Source: Mycobacterium attenuatum
GTDB lineage: Bacteria; Actinomycetota; Actinomycetes; Mycobacteriales; Mycobacteriaceae
NCBI RefSeq assembly: GCF_900566085.1
Contig: NZ_UPHT01000097.1
Coordinates: forward strand, 1-47,115
DNA: 47,115 nt
Direction of reading: 5' to 3'
A program made the translations under genes and the position numbers. Below, in pieces: positions 37,468 through 45,488 of the stretch (positions within the stretch are counted from its first letter, which is position 1; each line of letters starts with the position of its first letter). The notes below the pieces were generated by a model. The model had not been told where the DNA came from. It saw only the letters and a list, made by a program, of their open reading frames with translations, and ran no database searches.

Positions 37468-38178
37468 ATGGATTGCGAAGTGGCCCGTGAGGCGCTGTCG
37501 GCTCGACTCGACGGCGAGCGAGAGCCAGTGCCCTCAGCGCGAGTCGACGAGCACCTAGGCGAATGCGTCGCTTGTAGTGCGTGGTTTGAGCAGGTGCTCA
37601 CCCAGGCTCGCGATCTGCGCCGCCTCGTGGAGTCCCGACCGGTTATCGCGCCGGTCGGCCCGTTCGGGTCCGGCCACGTTGTGCCCAGGCGACGGATTCG
37701 GATGGCTTGGCACCGATGGGCGCTGCTCTGCGTGGGCGTCGCGCAAATCATCGTGGCAACCATGCAGGGGCTTGGTTGCGGCGTTGGGTTGACCCCCGCT
37801 CACGTAACGAGTTCAGGGGGCCATCTGCTCAACGAATCCACGTCGTGGTCTATTGCACTCGGTGTTGTCATGGTGGGCGCCGCGTTATGGCCGAATGCGG
37901 CCCTCGGCCTCGCGGGTGTTTTGACGGTATTCGTCGGTGTGCTCACCACCTATGTCGTCATGGATGCGCTGTCGGGTGCCGTCACGACCGCGCGGGTGCT
38001 GACTCACCTGCCGGTGGTGATTGGTGCGGTCCTTGCGATCGTGGTATGGAGATCAAGTTCCGGTTCGCGGCCGCGACCGGACGAGGTCGCCCACGAGCCG
38101 GATATCGTGTTGCCCAAGAACGCATCCCGTGGGCGTCGGCGCGGACATTTGTGGCCCAGCGATGACTCGGCGGCCTAG
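37468..38178 (+). CDS. Membrane protein with zinc-finger anti-sigma (zf-HC2) domain
   Basis: About 236 residues. The N-terminus MDCEVAREALSARLDGE followed by VDEHLGECVACSAWFEQ has the HxxxCxxC zinc site of ZAS anti-sigma factors. The rest has about four membrane segments (WALLCVGVAQIIVATMQGLG, WSIALGVVMVGAALWPNAAL, VLTVFVGVLTTYVVMDAL, VLTHLPVVIGAVLAIVVW), as in M. tuberculosis Rv0093c. It may hold the SigC-like factor encoded 3 kb away; that pairing is an inference. It is read outward from its own ECF-type promoter, so it could give negative feedback. It is convergent with the next gene. Confidence 0.85.
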   Translation: MDCEVAREALSARLDGEREPVPSARVDEHLGECVACSAWFEQVLTQARDLRRLVESRPVIAPVGPFGSGHVVPRRRIRMAWHRWALLCVGVAQIIVATMQGLGCGVGLTPAHVTSSGGHLLNESTSWSIALGVVMVGAALWPNAALGLAGVLTVFVGVLTTYVVMDALSGAVTTARVLTHLPVVIGAVLAIVVWRSSSGSRPRPDEVAHEPDIVLPKNASRGRRRGHLWPSDDSAA

Positions 38179-38185
38179 TCCGGCG

Positions 38186-38836
38186 CTAGAGCATCACTGC
38201 GAACATGATGGCCATGCCGGCGGCCATCAACGCTTGCCGAGCCGCACCCGGGACGCTGTGCCATGGCTCCGTTCGATTCGTCTTCCGCAGCGTGAAACAT
38301 CGGTACACCCACCAGAGAGCGGCGATCGCGAAGCCTATCGTGCAGGCCCAGTCGATTGCGTCGATCCAGGCCGAGTGATCACCGCGTGACGAAGAAGTAT
38401 CCGTCCCGTGCATGTCCATCCCTGGCATGTCCATGTCCGGCATGCTGGGGTGTGGCGGCGTCGGTGGGTGTTCGTCGCGGGTAGCGTCGCGCTGACCGGG
38501 CAGCAGATTGCCGTTCATCACGGCGTACATCCATGCCATCGCCGACATCATCAGCGCGTGGTAGCCGTTCGCGACGCGGTGGCCGGCGTCGCTGAAGCCG
38601 GCGGCCACGAACCAGACTGCGGCAAGCAGAAAGAACACCATGGGACCGGTGGTGGGCAAGCTGGCGCCCGAGGGCCAGGCCATCGCCACCATCGCGATCG
38701 ACATGGCGAAGTGCATTAGCTCGTGGACGACGCGTGTCCAGGTCCGACGGCCGGCGGCGATTTCGAACACACACTCGGTGGCGCTGAGAACGAACAGCAC
38801 TGTGACGATCCAGCGCAGCAGGAGGTCATGGATCAT
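38186..38836 (-). CDS. DUF5134 membrane protein with Met-rich copper-binding loop
   Basis: 216 residues with about five or six membrane segments (LLLRWIVTVLFVLSATECVF, VFFLLAAVWFVAAGF, ANGYHALMMSAMAWMYAVM, WACTIGFAIAALWWVYRCF). Between them is a hydrophilic loop with PSMPDMDMPGMDMHGTD at about residues 130-146, rich in Met, Asp and His, as in periplasmic Cu(I)-binding segments. The function of DUF5134 is not known; the loop and the neighbours suggest a copper role. It is convergent with the anti-sigma-like gene, eight bases apart, and has an ECF-type promoter at 38973-38998. Confidence 0.85.
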   Translation of the reverse strand: MIHDLLLRWIVTVLFVLSATECVFEIAAGRRTWTRVVHELMHFAMSIAMVAMAWPSGASLPTTGPMVFFLLAAVWFVAAGFSDAGHRVANGYHALMMSAMAWMYAVMNGNLLPGQRDATRDEHPPTPPHPSMPDMDMPGMDMHGTDTSSSRGDHSAWIDAIDWACTIGFAIAALWWVYRCFTLRKTNRTEPWHSVPGAARQALMAAGMAIMFAVML

Positions 38837-38913
38837 CGTGGCTGCACCTGCTTAACGGCCTGGTTGAGGGGCAGAACGCCCCCGATTGGGTCTTGCGGTG
38901 CGGTTTGGCTCAC
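38833..38913 (-). CDS. Possible 26-residue leader ORF coupled to the Met-rich protein
   Basis: A short frame from GTG at 38913 (SQTAPQDPIGGVLPLNQAV and a short tail) ends in a TGA that overlaps the ATG of the Met-rich membrane protein by four bases. It lies wholly within the leader made from the promoter at 38973. It may be a translated leader or chance; no domain is seen. Confidence 0.25.
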   Translation of the reverse strand: MSQTAPQDPIGGVLPLNQAVKQVQPR

Positions 38914-38972
38914 GAAGTTGGGCGGCTTTCGCTCGGCTGACGGGGCACAGGCACGATGGTTCGTGTGCAGTG

Positions 38973-38998
38973 GTCGGCACCGGCGGGGAAAAAGTTCC
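38973..38998 (-). promoter_or_regulatory. ECF (SigC-type) promoter for the Met-rich membrane protein
   Basis: Reverse-strand GGAAC, 17-base spacer, CGAC. It is about 137 bases upstream of the ATG at 38836, in the gap between this gene and the divergent CopD/CtaG gene. Confidence 0.7.
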
Positions 38999-39072
38999 GC
39001 CCGCAGTCGCCTACGACGGCCAGTCGTAGACTGCGAAGCATCGCATTGTCTTGGTGAAAGGTCGCAGCGACG

Positions 39073-41052
39073 GTGCAATTGAGCCAGACACGTCCGCCGG
39101 AACGGGTGAGGCGCAGCGGGCCGCTTCCCTCGTTGGCCGCCGGCTTCGTCGCGGCGTTGGCCGGACTGGCCTGTTACACGCTCGCCGCTGGCCAGCGCGT
39201 GTACACCGTCAAGGGCGACTCTTATCCAGGGGCCGCGACGGCGCTGGCCGAGCCGCTGGGCTACTTCATTGCGACCTTGGCCGGGTGCATCTGTCTGGGT
39301 GGGCTGGTCTATGTCGTTATCGTTGCGCGCCCCGATGCACGCTTGGTGATCGACGAAAAAGTCTTCCGAGCACATCTACTGGTCGAGTGGTCATCGGTGG
39401 TGTGGGCGCTGACCGCGATGGCAATGGTGGTGGTTCAGGCCGCCAACGACGCGGGGGCGTCGGCGGTCCGGCTGCTGGGCAGCCGTGCACTGGGGGACGC
39501 GATTCTGGTTTCCGAGATGTCGCGGGCCTGGATTGCCGTGGCCCTCGCCGCCGTCGTTGTGGCGGTGTGCGTACGGCTGTCGCTGCGCTGGGTGACGCAT
39601 TTCGTATTGCTTGTGCCCGCGCTGCTCGGTGTCGTGGCCGTGCCGGTCAGCGGCAACGCGGGGCAGGGACCCGGTCACGACTACGCGACAAGCGCGGCCA
39701 TAGTGTTCGCTGTTGCGCTTGCGGCGCTGACGGGCGCCAAGGTGGCGTGGGCGATTAGTCCACCCGCCGCGGAGCTTGCGCGCCGCGTGTTTGTCTTGGA
39801 AATCGTCAGCGGCGCGGTTGCTCTCGGTTACGGAGCTGTGCTGCTGTCGGTGTTATCCGGTTCAGCGAATCTGGGCGCGACCGCGTACGGCCGCGCCGGT
39901 GCCGCGGCCGTGGCTGTGCTGATTCTGGTGTGGTTGGGCGATATCGCATCGCTGGCGTTGTCGCGCAGCCGGAGTCTGCCCGCGTCGCGGACTCGCGGCA
40001 CCGTCGGCGCGTTGGCGATGACCGCGGTGGTCGCGCTGATCGCGTCGATGGCAACTCAGACGGCGCCGCGGCTGCTTGCGCACCGGTTCACGACCTGGGA
40101 TGTCTTTCTCGGCTTTGCGTTGCCGGATCCGCCCAGCGTGCTAAGGATCCTGACGCTGTGGCGGTTCGACGCGTTCATCGGCATTGGCGCTCTGGCCTTG
40201 GCGGCCGGCTATGTGGTGGCGGTTTTGCGTCTGCGCCGCCGTGGCGACACTTGGCCGGTCGGGCGCCTCGTCGCCTGGACGGCGGGGTGCCTGATCTTGG
40301 TGTTCACCAGCGGGTCGGGTGTGAAGGCTTACGGGTCGGCGATGTTCAGCGTTCACATGGCCGAACACATGACCTTGAACATGTTCGTGCCGGTGCTGCT
40401 GGTATTGGGGGGGCCGGTGACGCTGGCGTTGCGTGCGCTGACCCCGGCCGGGGACGGTCAACCTCCGGGCCCTCGGGAATGGTTGCTATGGCTGGTGCAC
40501 TCGAAGGTGACTGCGTTTCTGGCGCACCCTGTTACGGCCTTCGCGCTGTTTGTGGCGTCGCTCTACGTCGTGTATTTCACTTCGCTCTTCGACACGCTGG
40601 TCCGCTATCACTGGGGCCACGAGCTGATGAGTGTGCATTTCCTGCTGGTCGGATACCTGTTTTTCTGGGGCATCATCGGTATCGATCCGGGGCCGCGGAG
40701 GCTGCCTTTTTTGGGCCGGCTCGGGTTGTTGTTCGCGGTGATGCCCTTCCACGCATTCTTTGGCATCGCGACCATGGCGATGACCTCGATCATTGGTGGC
40801 CAGTTCTACCGCGACGTCGGGCTGCCGTGGCTGTCCAGCCTCGGCGGTGACCAGCATCTCGGCGGAGCGATCGCCTGGGGTTCCAGTGAACTGCCGGTGG
40901 TGTTGGTCGTGGTTGTGCTTGTCGCGCAGTGGGCGCGTGAGGACCGGCGATCCGCGAGCCGATCGGATCGGCATGCCGATTCCGGCTATGCCGACGATGA
41001 GCTGGACGCGTACAACGCCATGTTGCGCGAGCTGTCGCGCAATCGTATGTAA
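39073..41052 (+). CDS. CopD/CtaG fusion membrane protein (Rv0102-like)
   Basis: 659 residues, the same size class as M. tuberculosis Rv0102 (661). The first half is CopD-like, with many membrane segments and conserved positions such as [13 protein letters not shown]. The second half is a caa3-type CtaG domain: [26 protein letters not shown]-like segment [20 protein letters not shown], and [20 protein letters not shown] with several buried His and Met. CopD imports or handles periplasmic copper, and CtaG helps deliver copper to cytochrome oxidase. The start is GTG at 39073. It ends 76 bases before the sigma factor gene. Confidence 0.9.
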   Translation: MQLSQTRPPERVRRSGPLPSLAAGFVAALAGLACYTLAAGQRVYTVKGDSYPGAATALAEPLGYFIATLAGCICLGGLVYVVIVARPDARLVIDEKVFRAHLLVEWSSVVWALTAMAMVVVQAANDAGASAVRLLGSRALGDAILVSEMSRAWIAVALAAVVVAVCVRLSLRWVTHFVLLVPALLGVVAVPVSGNAGQGPGHDYATSAAIVFAVALAALTGAKVAWAISPPAAELARRVFVLEIVSGAVALGYGAVLLSVLSGSANLGATAYGRAGAAAVAVLILVWLGDIASLALSRSRSLPASRTRGTVGALAMTAVVALIASMATQTAPRLLAHRFTTWDVFLGFALPDPPSVLRILTLWRFDAFIGIGALALAAGYVVAVLRLRRRGDTWPVGRLVAWTAGCLILVFTSGSGVKAYGSAMFSVHMAEHMTLNMFVPVLLVLGGPVTLALRALTPAGDGQPPGPREWLLWLVHSKVTAFLAHPVTAFALFVASLYVVYFTSLFDTLVRYHWGHELMSVHFLLVGYLFFWGIIGIDPGPRRLPFLGRLGLLFAVMPFHAFFGIATMAMTSIIGGQFYRDVGLPWLSSLGGDQHLGGAIAWGSSELPVVLVVVVLVAQWAREDRRSASRSDRHADSGYADDELDAYNAMLRELSRNRM

Positions 41053-41128
41053 TGTCCCTGCGTGGCCCCGTTCACATGAGATGAGTTTTTGTCACGTGCC
41101 GGACCGTATTGGCCTACGCTCACTATCC

Positions 41129-41683
41129 GTGGGTACACGCGGCGACGATGACCGAATCACTCACCTCGCCTTATCCGCCGGACAGGGAGACCGGGCCGCG
41201 CTTACAGAGTTCATCCAGGAAACCCAGCGCGATGTGTGGCGAATGGTCGCCTATCTCGCCGATCCGGCAAGCGCCGATGATCTGACGCAAGAAACGTTTC
41301 TCCGCGCAATCGGTTCCCTGTCGCGCTTCTCCGGCCGTTCGACGGCTCGGACGTGGCTGTTGTCGATCGCCCGGCGCGTAGTCGTTGACCAGATCCGCTA
41401 CAACGCCAGCAGACCCCGGGCCGCCTACGTTGCCGACCTCGACGACGCGGCTGGGCACGGCCGTCGTAGCAGCCGGATCGAGGACATAGTGGAGATCCGT
41501 ATTCTGCTCGACGGACTGGGAGCAGAACGCCGAGAGGCCCTGATTCTCACCCAGATCCTTGGTCTCTCCTACGCCGAAGCCGCCGGAGTTTGCGGATGTC
41601 CCATCGGCACCATTCGGTCCCGCGTGGCACGAGCCCGCGAAGATCTATTGCGTGCAGCCGATGAAGGCGACCTCGCCGGCTAG
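41129..41683 (+). CDS. sigC: ECF RNA polymerase sigma factor, SigC-like
   Basis: 184 residues from the GTG at 41129. Region 2 reads FIQETQRDVWRMVAYLADPA and DDLTQETFLRAIGSLSRFSG. Region 4 reads EALILTQILGLSYAEAAGVC and GCPIGTIRSRVARAREDLL. It agrees closely with M. tuberculosis SigC as I remember it, with the same length and ends. SigC there has been linked to copper acquisition and to the ctpB and nrp genes. Here it sits beside those kinds of genes, whereas in M. tuberculosis it is elsewhere (Rv2069). Whether this is the only sigC of this genome or a second copy cannot be told. The upstream reading frame is long, but conserved sequence starts near the GTG. Confidence 0.9.
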   Translation: MGTRGDDDRITHLALSAGQGDRAALTEFIQETQRDVWRMVAYLADPASADDLTQETFLRAIGSLSRFSGRSTARTWLLSIARRVVVDQIRYNASRPRAAYVADLDDAAGHGRRSSRIEDIVEIRILLDGLGAERREALILTQILGLSYAEAAGVCGCPIGTIRSRVARAREDLLRAADEGDLAG

Positions 41684-41695
41684 ACAGATCTAGCC
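41678..41695 (+). terminator. Hairpin at the end of the sigma factor gene
   Basis: GGCTAGA and TCTAGCC form a perfect 7-base stem with a CAGA loop over the stop codon, followed by a second GC-rich hairpin at about 41701-41714. There is no U-tract, as often in mycobacteria. Weak evidence. Confidence 0.35.
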
Positions 41696-41714
41696 TGAAG
41701 GGGGACGGCCCCCC

Positions 41715-41738
41715 GACCGACCGACCGACCGACCGACC
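41715..41738. repeat. Tetranucleotide repeat (GACC)6
   Basis: Six perfect tandem GACC units in the gap after the sigma factor gene. Such tracts change in length by slippage, so copy number may vary between strains. Confidence 0.9.
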
Positions 41739-42202
41739 GGCAAGCGGTTTCGTCGCCTCGTATCGGGGGCGTCGGTCCAACAGATTGTCACGAGGTTGTC
41801 ACTAGTCGGGTGAGATGTCGGCGAACGGGCTGGGACGACCATGGACGGTGATCCCAGGCCAGAAGGGGTTGCCGCGATACCGTGCAACATCTCGCGACAC
41901 CCCGACGCGGACTGTAAATCCGCCGGCCTGTAGCTGCGCAGGCGTTCGTGCGGTCAATAGGCCAGCAATCATGCACGGTGCACGAGCCGCGACACCGTTG
42001 GCCTCTGGGTCGTTGCGCTCACGCACGCTTGATAACTTCACGCTGTTAGCCCACGATCGTCCTGATCGGGCCATGAAAACCATCCCGAATCGACGTCAGT
42101 CGCAAGGGGCCGATGGCGACGGTCGAAATTCGGCGAGCCGCCTTTTATCCTGCGGTCAGACGCCTACGTGCCGTCGCGACAAAACTGGAGGTAGATCCGC
42201 GC
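41739..42202. other. Gap without a confident gene
   Basis: Frames of 93 residues (reverse, 41802-42083) and 134 residues (forward, 41815-42219) overlap here. By eye the third-codon GC is lower in both than in neighbouring genes, and no domain is recognised. The reverse frame (GGFTVRVGVSRDVARYRGNP) is the more protein-like and could be a small transferred gene. Confidence 0.4.
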
Positions 42203-42517
42203 ATGACCGAGTCAGCTGACACCTCGGATATCCCTGCCAAACCTCAGAACTACGCGGGCTTGCGGGCCGAATTAACCGCGCTGGCCGATGATTTCACACC
42301 CGTGATCACCGAGCTGTGGCCTCGCCTCGAAGACCACAAGTACCGCTGGGAACTGCACAGCTACGGGCTCGCGGAGGGATACGACAAGACGGTCGTATCC
42401 GAAATCATCGCTTTGCTGAACGAGGCCCTCAAGGGCATCGGCGCCGCGGATAACAATCTCCTCGGGGCGCACACCAAGGCCGAGAGCCACAATCCCACCA
42501 GCCCTGGCGCCGCCTGA
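42203..42517 (+). CDS. Conserved-looking small hypothetical protein
   Basis: 104 residues from the ATG at 42203 with GGAGG about ten bases upstream. It is acidic and helical (ELTALADDFTPVITELWPRL, KTVVSEIIALLNEALKGIGA) with a polar Pro/Asn tail. I do not recognise the family. The composition and codon pattern look coding. It stands alone between the sigma factor region and the CBASS operon. Confidence 0.65.
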   Translation: MTESADTSDIPAKPQNYAGLRAELTALADDFTPVITELWPRLEDHKYRWELHSYGLAEGYDKTVVSEIIALLNEALKGIGAADNNLLGAHTKAESHNPTSPGAA

Positions 42518-43158
42518 TCAAGCGCCACCTCATTCAGCAGTGTCCGACTTCCCGATCGGCTGAGTAAAGGGCGTCTTCGACGTCACTGCGTGATGGCTTC
42601 GCCACCCTTGACACATCCGTTGGTTAGCGCATGATCGCCGGGTATGAGGAAGCGGGAGGAGTGCCACCTGTTTCGCGCCGAGCTGACGACAGTCCTGACG
42701 ACAACGATGACGGCAGTCGGGCTCACCGACACCTCTACCTACACGACAACAGAACTCGTATCATGCCTCGTCACGCCGTCCGCCCGTGCCTACGGATCAG
42801 AAGGTTAGGAGCCCGGCTGGTGACAACTTTTCCTTTGCCGGAATATAGGAGCATCTGGTATCAAGCCGAGCAAACAGCATTATTGAGATGGAGCTCATCG
42901 ACTTCAGCCACCACGGCCTCCTAAGCCTCCGTGTACCAACCCTCTCGCATGCGAAGACAGGCGTCCGCAAATCACGGTTGCCACGCGATATGTGCGGCGC
43001 CCGCTGTTCGCTGCCGATCCAGCAACGTACACAACCAGCAACATGAACGTGCCATAGCGGACGTGGGGCACCGAGTATTAGCGTGCGAGGCCTGGCCGCT
43101 AGCGGCTGTCGAGGCGTTGTTGGGAAAAGTGCCTTAATGAGCCACCTCACATGGGTGA
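42518..43158. other. Gap at the border of the defence operon
   Basis: About 640 bases with no supported gene. A 54-codon forward frame (42643-42807, MRKREECHLFRAELTTVLTT) has fair codon use but no match I know. The remaining frames are short or poor. It may contain decayed sequence or the end of an insertion carrying the CBASS genes. Confidence 0.4.
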
Positions 43159-43716
43159 TCAGTGTTCTCCGCCGCGCTCGGCTGTGACACCAATCCAGGT
43201 ATCAACGTCGGAGAGAAATCCGCGGTAGAGCGCTAGTGCTGCCTTTTCCGTCTGTTCGATATCGAGCCTTTCGCCGAGCCAGCCCCAGATTGGTCCACCA
43301 CTGTTGGCGGTGTCGAGATACCAGGTCTGTACTTCCCGGCGGCTCACTGTATCGTCGCGGCCTTGGTCGAGGTTGTACTCATCAATGTGCTCGCTGACGT
43401 TCCTCAGCCTGAGCAACGAAGGAGCGTCGAGGTCGAAGCTCCGCAGCCGCGTGGTGAGCGGACCACTGAGCCCGGGGATGCGTCGAGACACCCGCTCGAT
43501 GCATCGGCGAGGGCGTACTGCCGCTACCAGGAAGAAGTGAAGGTCGACTTCAAGAGCCTGAATTTCTACGTGGCCGGCATGCTGCTTGCGGAAGCATCGG
43601 TCGATGCGTCCTGACTGGAGTGCCACGGCATTGATCCAGTTGGTCGCCTCGGCGCGCAGCCGGTGGACAACTACACCCTCCGCAGGGGCGTCGCCTTGGC
43701 GTTCGGTTGCCCTCAT
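43159..43716 (-). CDS. Unknown protein in the Cap3 position, with a HEPN-like R-x4-H motif
   Basis: 185 residues. The ATG at 43716 overlaps the Cap2 stop (ATGA), so it belongs to the CBASS operon. It has no JAMM metalloprotease motif (no HxHxxxxSxxD), so it is not a normal Cap3. In the middle, RLRNVSEHIDEYNLDQGRDD (Arg105, His110) fits the R-x4-6-H signature of HEPN ribonucleases. The rest is helical at both ends (EKAALALYRGFLSDVDTWIG). HEPN is an inference from one motif; related unnamed actinobacterial proteins with an NVxEHxDEY-like core exist to my memory. It might be an effector, regulator or unrelated cargo. Confidence 0.75.
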   Translation of the reverse strand: MRATERQGDAPAEGVVVHRLRAEATNWINAVALQSGRIDRCFRKQHAGHVEIQALEVDLHFFLVAAVRPRRCIERVSRRIPGLSGPLTTRLRSFDLDAPSLLRLRNVSEHIDEYNLDQGRDDTVSRREVQTWYLDTANSGGPIWGWLGERLDIEQTEKAALALYRGFLSDVDTWIGVTAERGGEH

Positions 43717-45488
43717 TCTGTCCCTGTAGCATGACCCGTGGCTTGTGGTCCGGCCGGGAGGAAGTGGTGTCGTGGGCCGGTGGCCGCGTGTGGCAAAGCG
43801 ATGAGGTGTGTGCCCGAAATCGCGGGATCCGCTTGTTGGAGATGGCTTCCTATCAGGTTGACGAGGGTGGCTGCGACCGCCGCGAGATCGGCTGCCGACC
43901 CGTGGAATGTGGGGACCGAGCAGCCCCTGGTTGGTATGAGCTCATCGTCATCGCTGGGTTCCTGCCACAGCGCGTGGTAGAGCTCAAGTCCACTGTCGCA
44001 CTGTATTGTTCGGCCCGCGTCTCGATCGATGTCGGATACTGTCGCTCCTGCGTTTGCGGCGCACAGCACAGCCAGGCCGAGCGTGCCGGAGCGAGCATCG
44101 GTGGCGACCTGAGCGACCAACGCTCTCCGACCAGACGCAGTAGCTAATGCATCCAGACAGCTTGTGACGCCGTTGTTCACTGTGGCGTCGATGATGAGAT
44201 CCGCTGCAAGGCACGAGGTGAGATCCTCGGGCAGGTGTCCTTCCGTGACGGTCACGGTCAGGTCATCACGGATAGCGCGAAGGCGTCTAGCGAGTGCCTC
44301 GGCTTTGAAGCGGCCAATGTCGTCTTCGACGTAGTTCTGTCGGACCAGTAGACCGCCGGTGATGACGCCGGGGTCACACACGGCGATCTCCGACGCTCCG
44401 GCGCGGGCGATGAATTCGGCGATCCATGATCCGAGTCCGCCGCAGCCCCAGATGTGGACGGTCCTTCCGTGGAATCCGTTGACGGGTCGGCCAGTGTCAC
44501 GACGGGTTGTCACTTCGGGTCGTTCGTCAGACATCCTGCACCACTCAATCGGGATTTCGGTATTAATCTTCGCGGGGTCGAGAACGACGCCCACGCCGTG
44601 TTGGTGGGCGATGGCGCGTAGCGCATTCGCTGTCGGCACGGGAAGCCGTCCGCCCAAAAGGTGGGGCGGGCCGCCGGCGGGGTGCGGCACGGCGAGGACG
44701 AAGTGTTGCTCTATGTCGTCGTGGTTTCGTACCGCGCTCGCCAGGAGGGCGGTGAGGAACGCGGGCGACTGCGGCTCGGTCGGAGGAACCCGTCCTTCGA
44801 GGCGGTCGAGATAGGGGTCGTCCAGCAGAGCCAGCAACAGCGCCAATGTTGACGCGGCGCCGAATGGCAGCGCGGTGGGCAGAGTGAACACCGGTGTGCG
44901 ATACCCGGCTCCAGGTGAGTACGTCAGGTCATATCTGTGGGTTGATCGGGCGATCAGACAAGCCGTTTGATGGCGCTTTGCCGGTCCGGGTTCTCGGATG
45001 ACGATGGTCGGTGTGTCGGCTGCTTGGTGAAGCACGCCGCCGACGGCGTGGTACATGGCGGTGGACGCGTCGAAGTTTCCGGCCGCGGCGTCGACGAGCC
45101 ACTCCCAGAGTCGGCTGAGCAGGCCTGCCATACCGAGCATGGGCTGCCATTCCCGCGAGGGATCCAAATAAATGCATAATCGTTGGCCCGCAAGCACATG
45201 GGGGTAGCCAAGGAACCGGACGTGATCGACGTCGATCACTGGTAACGAGTAGGGAGTCGGGCGAATCCGAAGAATGAACTCCTCGGTCTCCTGTAGTTGC
45301 AGGCCGCCCGAATGATGTGGGATATCGGCCGTGCGCAGCGCGATGCGAAGCACCGCCTCACCATCAGGATCAAGCTCTGGCCGTCCTCGGACATGGATGT
45401 CGTCAGGGCGTTGTTGGGCTAGCGATTTAAGTTCGGCGAGAAGATGTTTCTGCCAGCCTGTCAGCGCCGGCTGGCGACGTCTGGTCAC
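43713..45488 (-). CDS. cap2: Cap2-like E2-E1 fusion protein of type II CBASS
   Basis: 591 residues. The N-terminal part is E2-like: a hydrophobic core LPVIDVDHVRFLGYPHVLAG followed by QRLCIYLDPSREW, with catalytic Cys105. The C-terminal part is a ThiF/E1 domain: adenylation GCGGLGSWIAEF (348-359), Asp in VCDPGVI, RQNYVEDDIG, and the E1 Cys523 in TRGCSVPTFHGS. Cap2 joins the C-terminus of the CD-NTase to target proteins, which primes the cyclase. The GTG at 45488 overlaps the CD-NTase stop (GTGA). All key residues are present, so it looks active. Confidence 0.92.
   Translation of the reverse strand: MTRRRQPALTGWQKHLLAELKSLAQQRPDDIHVRGRPELDPDGEAVLRIALRTADIPHHSGGLQLQETEEFILRIRPTPYSLPVIDVDHVRFLGYPHVLAGQRLCIYLDPSREWQPMLGMAGLLSRLWEWLVDAAAGNFDASTAMYHAVGGVLHQAADTPTIVIREPGPAKRHQTACLIARSTHRYDLTYSPGAGYRTPVFTLPTALPFGAASTLALLLALLDDPYLDRLEGRVPPTEPQSPAFLTALLASAVRNHDDIEQHFVLAVPHPAGGPPHLLGGRLPVPTANALRAIAHQHGVGVVLDPAKINTEIPIEWCRMSDERPEVTTRRDTGRPVNGFHGRTVHIWGCGGLGSWIAEFIARAGASEIAVCDPGVITGGLLVRQNYVEDDIGRFKAEALARRLRAIRDDLTVTVTEGHLPEDLTSCLAADLIIDATVNNGVTSCLDALATASGRRALVAQVATDARSGTLGLAVLCAANAGATVSDIDRDAGRTIQCDSGLELYHALWQEPSDDDELIPTRGCSVPTFHGSAADLAAVAATLVNLIGSHLQQADPAISGTHLIALPHAATGPRHHFLPAGPQATGHATGTE

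Noticed and set aside
41100..41128. GGAAC-N17-CGAC site ahead of the SigC-like gene (auto-regulation)
   Set aside because: Only GGACC is present and no CGAC follows at 17 bases, so I do not claim that it controls itself through the same motif.
41802..42083. 93-residue reverse-strand gene after the sigma factor
   Set aside because: Low third-codon GC, overlapping open frame on the other strand and no known domain; left as uncertain gap.
43159..43716. Cap3-type JAMM deconjugase
   Set aside because: No HxHxxxxSxxD motif or upstream Glu in the expected order.
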